From Dorea sp. AF36-15AT (GTDB taxonomy: Bacteria > Bacillota > Clostridia > Lachnospirales > Lachnospiraceae), in contig NZ_QUDV01000010.1 in assembly GCF_003477705.1 (NCBI RefSeq), forward strand, positions 1 through 64,000: a stretch of DNA of 64,000 nt, given 5' to 3'. The notes beneath the pieces were generated by a model. It was given only the letters and a program-made list of their open reading frames with translations, was not told the origin of the DNA and ran no database searches. A program made the translations under genes and the position numbers. Every line of letters starts with the position of its first letter. Within the stretch, counting starts at the first letter, position 1. Shown here one piece after another: positions 8,710-17,199 of this stretch.

Positions 8710-9755
8710 TTCTTAGCACCTCCTATGTACCCCAAAGTCTCCCTCGGTGTCAGGCCGTAGCGGATACACTCAAGGGCTGTAGTCAGTCTGTTGATCTCCT
8801 CTTCCTTCAGGAACAGATAGGTATTCACTGTTGCCAGCGAATATGGATTCCTTCTGCGGTCTGACAGATACATGCCATGGATACATGCCTTATAGAACTG
8901 CTCCATGCCTTCAGATCTCTGCATCGCATGGAAGCGATTCTCATAATATGTATTTGCCAGAAGCTGCATAAACTGATCTACAGTCGGCGCTTCAACCAGC
9001 GCCTTAAATTCATCTACCTTAATCCGATAATGGATTGGTATGGTCATCAGATAAATGTCCGGTGGAAGCATATGATAATACTTCTTCGCACGGTAGATCC
9101 AGTTCAGATTCAGCAGATCAATCTTCATCCCGCAGTCTCTGGTGTAGATCTCCTTTTCCTTTTTATCCAGGACCTTACGCTGTCTGGTCCACGCATTTTT
9201 AAAATAATACTGTTCCAGTACAGTTTCGTAGTCATACAATGTCGCTTCGCTGGTATCCTTCAATTTCACCAGCGGCTCATAGTATTCGGTACCTTTCAGG
9301 TTCTCCACCAGTTCCTCGATATTGCCGGATGTTACCAGCTTATCGATGGAAATCTGCGAATACCTGTCAAAATACTCTTTCTTGTAATTTAAATCAAACG
9401 GTACATCATAATGATTGAATACGATCCGGAAACAATAGTTAATCAAATCTATTTCATACCGTTTCCAGAAGCCTCTCATAAACTGCTTCTGTTTCATGCC
9501 CGCAAATCGATACAATCTTGTATAATCTGCGTACAATGACTGTGCCAACACTTTTTCCACATTGCCCCTGTGATACAGTGTATCATCCATCCGGTTCAGT
9601 GCATCCGCATACGCGGGTTTCCCTTTCAGATATTCCACTGCTTCCGGAACGCTGTGAAGTGCGGCAATGTTCTCAAAATCCTGATCTGTCAGAAGTTTTG
9701 CCTGCATAGCCCGTACTTTTGTAACCAGACCACTGTATGCCATCACATTTCCCAT
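8706..9755 (-). CDS. ntpC: V-type ATPase subunit C
   Basis: 349 residues, all-helical, beginning MGNVMAYSGLVTKVRAMQAKLLT, the usual start of V/A-ATPase subunit C (AC39-like). It is the funnel-shaped adaptor between the central shaft and the membrane rotor ring. It is preceded by subunit G (15-bp gap) and overlaps subunit I by 4 bases. Confidence 0.9.
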   Translation of the reverse strand: MGNVMAYSGLVTKVRAMQAKLLTDQDFENIAALHSVPEAVEYLKGKPAYADALNRMDDTLYHRGNVEKVLAQSLYADYTRLYRFAGMKQKQFMRGFWKRYEIDLINYCFRIVFNHYDVPFDLNYKKEYFDRYSQISIDKLVTSGNIEELVENLKGTEYYEPLVKLKDTSEATLYDYETVLEQYYFKNAWTRQRKVLDKKEKEIYTRDCGMKIDLLNLNWIYRAKKYYHMLPPDIYLMTIPIHYRIKVDEFKALVEAPTVDQFMQLLANTYYENRFHAMQRSEGMEQFYKACIHGMYLSDRRRNPYSLATVNTYLFLKEEEINRLTTALECIRYGLTPRETLGYIGGAKK

Positions 9756-9770
9756 AGTCTCACCTCTGCG

Positions 9771-10082
9771 TTATACCTCTATGATACGCTCCAGAATCTC
9801 TTTTACATAAGCCTTGCGATTCTGATTATAATCATTTTCCAGATTATCGATAACGGAATGATGTCGTTCCTTCTCTTCTTTCAGGATCTGCTCCATCTTC
9901 TTCTCAGATTCTTGTTTGATCTGATCCAGCTTCTGCTTCGTATCTTCTGCCAGTTTCGCATCGAACTGGTCCCGTTCTTCCTGCAACCGCTTCTCAATCA
10001 CAGCTTTTTCTTCTTCTGCGTGCTCCACGATCGCTTCTGCTGTCATTTCTATATCTTCCAGCTTTTGAAATACAGAATCCAT
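9771..10082 (-). CDS. V-type ATPase subunit G/H (peripheral stalk coiled coil)
   Basis: 103 residues, made almost entirely of glutamate-, lysine- and glutamine-rich heptads (AEAIVEHAEEEKAVIEKRL and onwards). It is the first gene of the operon, behind GGAGG. The composition, size and position match the small G/H subunit that pairs with E in the outer stalk. Sequence identity is weak in this family, so the call rests on context and coiled-coil character. Confidence 0.8.
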   Translation of the reverse strand: MDSVFQKLEDIEMTAEAIVEHAEEEKAVIEKRLQEERDQFDAKLAEDTKQKLDQIKQESEKKMEQILKEEKERHHSVIDNLENDYNQNRKAYVKEILERIIEV

Positions 10083-10135
10083 ATGGCACCTCCATTCTTT
10101 TTACATTATCGGATAAGTCTTTTATCTAATTGGAT

Positions 10136-10164
10136 ATTATGCGCTCTTTTATTTTTCAATGCAA
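10136..10164 (-). promoter_or_regulatory. Probable promoter of the V-ATPase operon
   Basis: TTGCAT at 10164-10159 and CATAAT at 10141-10136 on the minus strand, 17 bp apart, about 55 bp upstream of the first start codon. It lies in the 135-bp gap after the LysR gene, so the operon need not depend on read-through. Confidence 0.6.
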
Positions 10165-10217
10165 TCGTCATTTTCAACAAAAGACTATCATTAATTCTAT
10201 GAAAAATAGTACAAAAC

Positions 10218-11102
10218 CTACTTTTCCAAATACTTGATAAATAGCTCCGCAGCCCAGCTTTTTCCCACACCTTTATCCCATACCATCTGGATATCCCGGG
10301 GCGGCATCTTCATATCCACATCAATCTGCACCAGCTCTTTTTTTTCTAATAATGGCTCTGCCAGTACTTCTGGCACGAACCCTATCCCTAGGTCATTTTG
10401 TATCAACGGCAGCATCAGATTGGCCGTCGCTACTTCCATATCCAGTTCATAATCGATCTTCGCCTCTGAAAAAACTGCCTTGTATAATTCATAAGTTGCT
10501 GTTCCATTACCCAGTCCGATCAGAGGATAACTACATAGCTCCTTGAGTGTCTTCCTGCTCTCTGCAAGTTCTGCATAAGTGCTGCCACCTACCAGGATCT
10601 CATGAAATTCCGTCATATTCCTGCTGGTTAATTTCTCGGATACAGAAAATGGATTGGTAATAAACGCAATATCAGTCTTACCGCCATTCAGATCATCAAT
10701 TACTTCCGGCGTCGTATTGTTACGGATCTTAATCTTAATCTCCGGATAACTCTTCTTAAATTCACAGATCTTATCCATCAGATACAAGTGAAGTGCTGTC
10801 TCTGTCACTCCTATCTCGATCGTCCCTCCCAGCCCTTCACCCAGACTGCTGAGTTCCGCCTCTGCATTAAACAAATGCTGACACGCCACCTCTACATGTT
10901 CATACAGACGTTTTCCTTCTTCTGTAAGCTTCAGACCTCTCGGTTCACGGATAAACAATGCACAGTTAAGCTGTGATTCCAGAAGCTTAATTACTCTCGT
11001 TACATTGGGCTGATTGCTTTTCAGCACACCTGCTGCTTTCGTAATATTCTTATACTTCGCTACATAGTAAAATATCTTATAGTACTCAAAATTAATATCC
11101 AT
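10218..11102 (-). CDS. LysR-family transcriptional regulator
   Basis: 294 residues. Winged HTH at about residues 1-60 (YYKIFYYVAKYKNITKAAGVLKSNQPNVTRVIKLLE) and a LysR substrate-binding domain (about 90-290, beginning GGTIEIGVTETALHLYL). Effector unknown. It is divergent from the YoaK-like gene with a 96-bp shared promoter region, the classic LysR arrangement, so that gene is the best candidate target. It is also directly upstream of the V-ATPase operon in the same direction, so a role there is possible but less likely. Confidence 0.9.
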   Translation of the reverse strand: MDINFEYYKIFYYVAKYKNITKAAGVLKSNQPNVTRVIKLLESQLNCALFIREPRGLKLTEEGKRLYEHVEVACQHLFNAEAELSSLGEGLGGTIEIGVTETALHLYLMDKICEFKKSYPEIKIKIRNNTTPEVIDDLNGGKTDIAFITNPFSVSEKLTSRNMTEFHEILVGGSTYAELAESRKTLKELCSYPLIGLGNGTATYELYKAVFSEAKIDYELDMEVATANLMLPLIQNDLGIGFVPEVLAEPLLEKKELVQIDVDMKMPPRDIQMVWDKGVGKSWAAELFIKYLEK

Positions 11103-11198
11103 ATAAATTTTATATTCCTCGCATATAATATATATATTTTTAGTATTTCTTTAAAAGTAGTATAATCCACATCGTAAAGAAAGTAAACAGGTGATCTC

Positions 11199-11990
11199 AT
11201 GAGAAAATCAAAAAAACAAATGTCCGAGTCTTTCCGGACCGCTGCATTCCTATCAGTGTCCGGTGGTCTGCAGGATGCTTATACTTATATATTCAGAGAT
11301 AAGGTCTTCGCGAATGCGCAGACCGGTAACATTGTGCTCTTAAGTCAGTGCATTGCAAACCGTGACTTAGAATTATCCATTCACTATATTGTACCTTTAT
11401 TATTTTTCGCAGTCGGTATCGCTGTGGCCGAGATAATCCACGGCAAATTCAAAGAAGCCAGACGCCTTCACTGGCGGCAGCTGGTTTTGATTATTGAAAT
11501 TGCATTACTATTTATTGTCGGATTCCTTCCTGAGAAATGGAATCTTCTTGCCAATGCGATGGTATCCTTTTCCTGTGCAATGCAGGTACAGGCATTCCGC
11601 AAGGTGAACGGTTATGCCTTTGCCAGCACCATGTGTATCGGTAATCTCCGAAGCTGTGTAGAATCGCTGTGTGCATATGGAAGAACCCGTGACAAACACA
11701 TACTTCAGAAAGCTTTCAGCTATCTTGGTATCATTATATTGTTTGCAGTAGGCGCAGCACTTGGCGGTCACTTTATTCCGGTTATTGCTGCACGTACAAT
11801 ATGGATTTCCTGTGGACTTCTGATCGTAAGCTTCCTGTTCATGTTTATCAGGGAAGAAGTGGAAGAACATCCGGAACTTTTGGCAGACGAAAAGGCAATC
11901 AAAGAAAGCTTTCATAATATAAAGGAAGAAACATTAGACGTTACGCACATTCTGGAAGACGACATCAAATCATCCAGAAAAGACAAATAA
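11199..11990 (+). CDS. YoaK-like DUF1275 membrane protein
   Basis: 263 residues with about six membrane helices. The family signature SVSGGLQDAYTYIFRDKVFANAQTGNIVLLSQ is at residues about 17-50, and AMQVQAFRKVNGYAFASTMCIGNLRS near 125-150. The C-terminus is a charged cytoplasmic tail of about 50 residues. DUF1275 (YoaK) proteins have no settled function; they resemble small transporters. A GTGATCTC stretch precedes the ATG. It is the likely target of the divergent LysR regulator. Confidence 0.85.
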   Translation: MRKSKKQMSESFRTAAFLSVSGGLQDAYTYIFRDKVFANAQTGNIVLLSQCIANRDLELSIHYIVPLLFFAVGIAVAEIIHGKFKEARRLHWRQLVLIIEIALLFIVGFLPEKWNLLANAMVSFSCAMQVQAFRKVNGYAFASTMCIGNLRSCVESLCAYGRTRDKHILQKAFSYLGIIILFAVGAALGGHFIPVIAARTIWISCGLLIVSFLFMFIREEVEEHPELLADEKAIKESFHNIKEETLDVTHILEDDIKSSRKDK

Positions 11991-12012
11991 ATATTAGATT
12001 GTCAAGTCCCAT

Positions 12013-12059
12013 ATGCAAAGAAGCGAGAGGTATGTGTCCAGCCTCTCGCTTCTTTGCAT
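12013..12059. terminator. Bidirectional terminator between the YoaK-like gene and the P1 peptidase
   Basis: A perfect 18-bp stem (ATGCAAAGAAGCGAGAGG at 12013-12030 with its complement at 12042-12059) and an 11-nt loop, between two convergent genes. The terminal T runs are modest but the stem is very stable. Confidence 0.8.
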
Positions 12060-12095
12060 TTCACATTTATTCAGTTATATTCTCCACATTTAGAA

Positions 12096-13034
12096 TCATA
12101 CCGCGTGGATCGCATTCACAATCGCACGCTCCATCACCTGTGCAGCCAGTGTCCCGGCGACATTGATATCTGCCTCTACATCACCAACGGACGCCGCATA
12201 GATTGTATCCCCATCCGCCAGTGTCCCTACCGGATTAATACATCTTGCATATGCATTGCGTGTCATTGATGCAATCTTATTCATCTCTGCTTTGGAAAAT
12301 TTACCATTCGTAATCACAGCGCCAATTGTTGTATTACCGGTAAACATATCGGTTCGCTTACTAAGCTTATACAATTCTTCCCTGGTGTCTGCAAAACCAC
12401 TGCCATCCTCTGACCGAAGTCCTGCAATCTTCTTGCCGTTTTCCGGATCAAAGATATCTCCCAATGCATTTACCACAACTACTGCTGCCATCTCCAATCT
12501 GCCAAGTCGTGCCGCATAAATGCCAAGCCCTGACTTAGATGCACGCTCCATGCCACACAGTTTACCGACGGTTGCTCCGCATCCGGCTCCTGTATTACCG
12601 CTTCTCGGATGATTCGCTTTCGCATCCTCACAAGCTTCATACCCCATCGCCGCATCCGGTCTCACGCTGGCACTTCCAAAGCCCAGATCATAGATGCAGG
12701 ACTGACATACCAGCGGTACTCTTGCATAACCTGTGTCATATCCTATGCCATGTTCTTCCAGATACCGCATCACGCCATCCGCTGCTGCAAGTCCATATGC
12801 CGAACCGCCAGCCAGCACGATCGCATTGATCGGATTATCTGCTGTAGTTGGATCTGCCAGATGCGTCTCTCTGGATGCCGGTCCGCCACCACTGACATCC
12901 ACTCCGGCTTTTGCACCTTTATCAAATAAAAGTACCGTCACGCCTGTCTTCGCCTGATCATCCTGCGCATTACCGATCCGCAGTCCCTTCAGATCTCTGA
13001 CAGATATTTCTTCTAATTCGCCTGTCTGCTGCAT
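12096..13034 (-). CDS. P1-family (DmpA/S58-type) aminopeptidase or amidohydrolase
   Basis: 312 residues, full length for the family. Landmarks are VSGGGPASRET (about 47-57), IVLAGGSAYGLAAADGVM (72-90), GNTGAGCGATVGKL (146-159) and GNTTIGAVITN (233-243). In the NylC/DmpA fold the precursor cuts itself at an Asn-Thr or Gly-Ser bond and the freed residue is the nucleophile; here Asn234/Thr235 is the likely site. Known members remove N-terminal D- or beta-amino acids or hydrolyse amides. It starts 4 bp after the ECF S-component stop (AGGAAT...ATG) and shares its leader, so its substrate is probably linked to that transporter's ligand. Confidence 0.85.
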   Translation of the reverse strand: MQQTGELEEISVRDLKGLRIGNAQDDQAKTGVTVLLFDKGAKAGVDVSGGGPASRETHLADPTTADNPINAIVLAGGSAYGLAAADGVMRYLEEHGIGYDTGYARVPLVCQSCIYDLGFGSASVRPDAAMGYEACEDAKANHPRSGNTGAGCGATVGKLCGMERASKSGLGIYAARLGRLEMAAVVVVNALGDIFDPENGKKIAGLRSEDGSGFADTREELYKLSKRTDMFTGNTTIGAVITNGKFSKAEMNKIASMTRNAYARCINPVGTLADGDTIYAASVGDVEADINVAGTLAAQVMERAIVNAIHAV

Positions 13035-13037
13035 TCC

Positions 13038-13655
13038 TTACACTTCCTTTAATGCTGCTGCCAGCGCACGTGCAACTGCTGCTCCCACTACGGTACATAC
13101 AACTGCCTCGATTGCGCCCTGCACACCTACAAATGCGACTACAAATGCAAATGGATTAGTTACGCCAAGCGCATCTACAAATCCCTGAATGTAGTCTGTA
13201 TTATAAAAGAATAACACCAGAGAGCTCATGTAGAAAATGGTATTCAGAACCGGACAAGCCAGTCCGCCTGCAAAATACGCCAGATTCTTGTTCTTGCTTC
13301 TGACTGCTTTGAATATCAGACCGCTGAGCAGACCTTCCAGGATTCTTGGAACGATACATGTAAATACGGTACCGAATGGATTGATTCCAAGAAGCATTGC
13401 CCCAAATGCGCTGGTTCCAAAGCACTGCATCAGACTTGTGATACCAAATGTTGCTCCACAGATTGCGCCACCTTTCGGTCCAAGGATCATCGCTGCTACT
13501 GCTACCGGTACGGTCAGGAATGTAATAGACAGTCCCGGTGTTCTGAGGTATCCTAACGGTGTGAATGCCATCACAAAAATGATTGCGATCATCAGCGCCA
13601 GTTCTACAAGATACTTTGTGCCTCCCTTAGTGTTAGTTGTTGTCGTTGCTTCCAT
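13038..13655 (-). CDS. ECF transporter S component (PF12822-like, substrate unassigned)
   Basis: 205 residues from the ATG at 13655, chosen because GGAG lies 8 bases upstream; the longer frame to 13697 has no good site. Five or six membrane helices; LRTPGLSITFLTVPVAVAAMILGPKGGAICGATFGI is typical of the S-component family that includes PanT and CbrT-like vitamin carriers. S components bind a vitamin and dock on a shared EcfAAT module, which is not in this window. Candidates are pantothenate or pantetheine-like compounds and cobalamin. The gene follows a structured leader and forms an operon with the P1 peptidase. Confidence 0.8.
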   Translation of the reverse strand: MEATTTTNTKGGTKYLVELALMIAIIFVMAFTPLGYLRTPGLSITFLTVPVAVAAMILGPKGGAICGATFGITSLMQCFGTSAFGAMLLGINPFGTVFTCIVPRILEGLLSGLIFKAVRSKNKNLAYFAGGLACPVLNTIFYMSSLVLFFYNTDYIQGFVDALGVTNPFAFVVAFVGVQGAIEAVVCTVVGAAVARALAAALKEV

Positions 13656-13689
13656 ATTCTGTTCTCCTTTTCTGCTGATAAAACGGCAC

Positions 13690-13815
13690 TTTTCCAAGTG
13701 TTCCCCTGTCTTTCAGCCACGTATTATAGGGAAATGAGCATCGCTATCAGACTTCGTCCTCCCCTTAGGCGGTTGCCGCCTTACGGTCAGCACCGGTTCA
13801 GATTCTATCTATAAG
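13690..13815 (-). promoter_or_regulatory. Structured leader of the ECF S / P1 peptidase operon, candidate riboswitch of unassigned class
   Basis: On the minus strand, about 125 nt before the start codon contain a short AT hairpin (ATCTTATAGAT), a perfect GGCGG-CAA-CCGCC hairpin, GAC-GAA-GTC, a pairing of TTCCCT with AGGGGAA around a purine-rich loop, and CACTT-GGAA-AAGTG just before the ribosome-binding site. The piece AGGACGAAGTCTGATAGC resembles the conserved internal part of cobalamin riboswitches, but no GCCACTG box or 3' core was found. It does not match TPP, FMN, THF, lysine or SAM patterns. The boundaries are approximate. Confidence 0.45.
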
Positions 13816-13824
13816 ATATGAAAT

Positions 13825-13849
13825 GCCCGGTGACATTATATCACCGGGC
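13825..13849 (-). terminator. Terminator hairpin after the EamA gene
   Basis: A perfect 9-bp stem GCCCGGTGA/TCACCGGGC with a 7-nt loop lies 11 bp after the EamA stop. The T run is short and interrupted. It separates the EamA transcript from the ECF S leader. Confidence 0.65.
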
Positions 13850-13859
13850 GCACATTTTC

Positions 13860-14801
13860 TCAACTAATTCCTGTTTCTTTCCGAAAATTCACGATATAGA
13901 TTCCCACACATACCATCACAAGCGCTGACAGGCTGTACAGATTAAATGCTTCCTGCACCTCTCCCAACACCAGCGCTGACAGAATCACGCTACACAGTGG
14001 ATTCACAAATCCAAGAATTGCAACCCGCGATACCGGATTATGCGCAAGCAATATTGACCATAACGTATAAGCCACCGCTGATACCAGTGCCAGATATAGG
14101 ATCAACACAGCTCCGGCTGCAGTCAGCTTATCCAGATGCCCGCCCATAAACTTTCCTATTATAAATAGTAAGATGCCGCCCGCAAAAAACTGGCTGCCAC
14201 TCAACAATATCGGAGACATCTTCTTTGAATAGCGATTGATCAATAACGTAGATACCGCATAGGACACCTGCGATATCAGTACAAAACCTTCACCGGTAAG
14301 CTTAAAGCCCATATCTAATGTACTTCCATTCAGATTGATCAGCACCACACCTGCAAAGCCAAGCAGACATCCAATCATCTTCCGCCCCGTCAACTTCTCA
14401 TTCCGAGCCACCAGACATGACATCAGAATTGCAATAAAGTTCCCTGTTCCGGTAATAATGCCACCCTTCACTCCTGACGTATGGGCAACACCTATATAAA
14501 AGAAGAAATACTGCACCAGTGTCTGTGCCAGGCATACCGGCACAATATACCTGATCATGGACTTCTCTGGCAACATGATCTTCTTTTCACGAATTGTTCC
14601 AAACAAAAGAACAAGCAATCCAGCCAGTGCAAATCGGATTCCTGCAAATACAATCTGGCTTGCAGTGTCGGACGATTCCACCTCAAGCAGGCGATATCCC
14701 GTCTTAATCGCCGGAATCGCACTGCCCCATAAGATGCAGCAGATGCTGGCAAGCAGCACAACCATCCATGTTCTGGTTAATATATTCTCTTTCTCGGACA
14801 T
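13860..14801 (-). CDS. EamA/DMT-family transporter
   Basis: 313 residues with ten predicted membrane helices in two EamA repeats (about 15-150 and 165-305). ILWGSAIPAIKTGYRL is the first-helix signature, and SRVAILGFVNPLCSVILSALVLGE is the conserved end of the second repeat. These proteins export or import small metabolites such as amino acids; the substrate cannot be read from the sequence. It stands alone, with its own terminator and an inverted repeat in its leader. Confidence 0.88.
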   Translation of the reverse strand: MSEKENILTRTWMVVLLASICCILWGSAIPAIKTGYRLLEVESSDTASQIVFAGIRFALAGLLVLLFGTIREKKIMLPEKSMIRYIVPVCLAQTLVQYFFFYIGVAHTSGVKGGIITGTGNFIAILMSCLVARNEKLTGRKMIGCLLGFAGVVLINLNGSTLDMGFKLTGEGFVLISQVSYAVSTLLINRYSKKMSPILLSGSQFFAGGILLFIIGKFMGGHLDKLTAAGAVLILYLALVSAVAYTLWSILLAHNPVSRVAILGFVNPLCSVILSALVLGEVQEAFNLYSLSALVMVCVGIYIVNFRKETGIS

Positions 14802-14824
14802 ATAAATTCTCTCTTTCTCCTATA

Positions 14825-14865
14825 GTAAAACATCTGTACCCCACAAACATTTACAGATATTTTAC
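14825..14865. promoter_or_regulatory. Long inverted repeat in the EamA leader
   Basis: GTAAAACATCTGTA (14825-14838) and TACAGATATTTTAC (14852-14865) are inverted repeats with one mismatch around 13 bases, 24 bp upstream of the EamA start. This could be an operator for a dimeric regulator or an mRNA hairpin. Confidence 0.5.
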
Positions 14866-14903
14866 CCTTAAGATCTTTGTATGTAAAGAGAGAACAGCGC
14901 GTA

Positions 14904-16826
14904 TCAGGATTTTTGATAATGTATAACTGCCTGTTTACCACGATGTGCCAGACCAATATAATAAACTGGGGTATCCAAATTCACATCATACTTTTTATCT
15001 TTCATCTGCTCCACTGCACTGGCAGCAAGTTTATCCAAATCCTCTTTCTTATCCTTGGTATATTTAAACTCCAGAATCATATTAGGATAGCCGCTTCTTT
15101 TTGCCCTCATCAAAAGATCCGCTCTCCCATTTCCGTTCTCACGATTACTTTCTATAATATAATTCTTCTGTTGAAACACACACATTCCCAATACCATCAT
15201 ATGATAACTATTTTCACATTGCAGGTCATGATAGGATGGAAGTGCCAACAAAATGTTCTGATACCTTTCCGCAAACTCATCTATATTTCCCCGAATCAGC
15301 TCCATAAATAATTTCTGCATATCTTCCTCATCTATTTGCAGAGAAAATGCAGTCAATTCGCGAAAAGCTGACCATACCTCCTAATTAGGAATCCGCAGTG
15401 TATAATAGTCATCTCCCAGGTTTTCTTTCATCGTCAGCATACCTGCATTTACCATCAATCCCCATAGCGAAGCATCACTTTGATGTTCATAATACGCAGT
15501 AGTCAATGAGACAACTGTTGTTATCTCTCCCGTCTCAATCAACTTATTATATTCTTTTTCAAACGTTGTTCCTCGTTCTCTCAGCGCATCTTTTAATATA
15601 CTGTTCTCGGCAGTATTTACCCAATATGGTGCCAGCCTTTTTCTTACCGCATAATTGATCGCTGACCACGGATTGTAGATATCTTTATTGCCAAATCGGT
15701 ACCCATCATACATCTCCTTCACTTCATCCGTAAGTTCCAGGTCAAAGTCATCCAAGAGTTTCCTGACTTCTTCCTCAGTAAAACCAAAACAATCTTCATA
15801 TTCCGAATCATTTACAGTAAGCACCGTTAGGTTATTCAATCCGGAAAATATGTTTTCTTTCGCTACACGCTGGATTCCTGTAAGCATCGCTCGTTCCAGA
15901 TAAGGGTTCCCTTTTAACGATGTACTGAGAAATCCCGCTAAAACAGAACGTACTTCTGAATAATAACCATTCATGTTCGCCGACATAAACGGCGTATCAT
16001 ATTCATCTATGAAAAGATAAACATTCTTTCCATAATATAAACTCAAAACTTCACACAGAGTCCGGATTGATTCTATAATACAAATTCTCCATGATTCCAT
16101 ATTTCTTATATCTGCTAAAGCTCTGTATATCTTATTAAATTTTTCTTTTTCTCTATCCGATAACATACTATCGTTTATCAGAGAATAATATCTCTCATAT
16201 TCTTTTGTTACAGTCTCCCCGATTAATTCAAAAAGTCCTTTCGAACAATCTGATTTTGTATTCAAAAATGACAAAAATATCACTGGACACTGATTAAGTT
16301 CCACCATCCATTCTGTCATGCTAATATTAGTTCCTTCAAAAATTGCTTTTGAATCTTTGGTACAGTCAAGAAACTCTGCAAGCATAGACATGTTCATTGT
16401 CTTCCCGAATCTTCTCGGTCTGGTTATCAAAGTAATCTGATACGGCGAGTTGAGAAATTCCCCGATCATCATTGTCTTATCCACATAATAAGCATGAAGC
16501 TCTCTCAACCTGCGAAAGTCCTGCAAACCAATAAGAGCCTTTTTCTTAGCCCTGGGGCTTCCGTATCGAACCGCTTCCTCACGCAGCATCACACCACTGC
16601 CAGAAGTATCCCTTTTATAACCTCCACTTCTGCCAAACAGTTCATCCAACGAACATTTCAGTACATCCGCAATGCGTATCAACGCGTCAAATCCTGGTTC
16701 CGCCGTTCCGTTCTCATACTGTGAATATAGCGATTCCTCAATTAACAGCTGCTCTGACATATCCTTTTGTGAATATCCGGCACGCTTCCGATACTCCAAT
16801 AAATGTTTACAAAATATTTCGTTCAT
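14904..16826 (-). pseudogene. XRE-HTH / AAA-ATPase-like / PD-(D/E)XK nuclease-like protein interrupted by an in-frame amber codon
   Basis: Read through, this is one frame of about 640 residues. Residues 1-65 are an XRE helix-turn-helix (YSQKDMSEQLLIEESLYSQY). The AAA-ATPase-like domain (PF09820 type) follows, with Walker A TRPRRFGKT near residue 135 and Walker B VYLFIDEYDTPF near 265. The C-terminus is a PDDEXK_9 domain (GRADLLM...MILEFKYTKDK). A TAG at 15381-15383 follows RIPN; the next codons (EVWSAFREL) continue the family sequence in the same frame. The first part alone (481 residues) keeps HTH and ATPase but loses the nuclease-like domain. The gene starts behind GGAGGTGC. A sequencing error or read-through are alternatives. 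Family function is unknown. Confidence 0.85.
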
Positions 16827-16925
16827 GATGCACCTCCTGCTCTTTTTCTGATAGTATCACAGTCATGCATCATTTTCAACATAATAATTTATTTAAATTT
16901 ATGGTCTCTTTTTCATTTTTATATA

Positions 16926-16952
16926 TTGACATTTTTAATTTCAGAATATAAT
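16926..16952 (+). promoter_or_regulatory. Probable promoter of the mini-toxin gene
   Basis: TTGACA at 16926-16931 with TATAAT at 16947-16952 (15-bp spacing) or TAATAT at 16949-16954 (17 bp). It would start an mRNA of about 150 nt carrying the 27-residue ORF. Confidence 0.6.
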
Positions 16953-17018
16953 ATTATGTCACAGCCGATAGGGTGCATGCTGCCGTTTCCGAGCTTTAAG
17001 GAAAGGGGAGTGATTCTT

Positions 17019-17102
17019 ATGAGTACATATGAAGAATTTATGATTATACTGGCGACCGCCAACTTGATTATATCTGTTCTAAGTTATACAAAAAAGAAAT
17101 AG
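17019..17102 (+). CDS. Putative holin-like toxin of a type I toxin-antitoxin pair (27 residues)
   Basis: The peptide MSTYEEFMIILATANLIISV, then a short KKK tail, has the pattern of the small holin-like toxin family (PF16935, TxpA-like): an MSxYE start, one membrane helix and a basic end. It is preceded by GGAAAGGGGAG at good spacing and has its own upstream promoter. An opposite-strand promoter and terminator (17088-17227) would make an RNA overlapping its 3' end. Members depolarise the membrane when overproduced. It lies alone between the AAA gene and thiC. Confidence 0.7.
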   Translation: MSTYEEFMIILATANLIISVLSYTKKK

Positions 17103-17194
17103 CACCTCCGCTCTGACAAAGTAAGGTGCTATTCTAGCTTCTGAAAACCGCCAGAAACGGATAGGCTTGATCTATCGTATCGGCTGTCTTGTTA
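17088..17194 (-). ncRNA. Candidate antisense RNA antitoxin (RatA-like arrangement)
   Basis: A minus-strand RNA of about 105 nt is predicted from a near-consensus promoter at 17200-17227. It would end at the hairpin 17100-17131 (TAGCACCT...AGGTGCTA), followed on the minus strand by TTTCTTTTTTT. It is fully complementary to the 3' part of the toxin transcript and to its last codons. No database family was checked. Confidence 0.6.
17100..17131 (-). terminator. Terminator of the antisense RNA
   Basis: 8-bp stem TAGCACCT/AGGTGCTA; the minus-strand side is followed by a strong T run, the plus-strand side is not, so it mainly stops the antisense RNA. Confidence 0.65.
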
Positions 17195-17199
17195 ATTTC

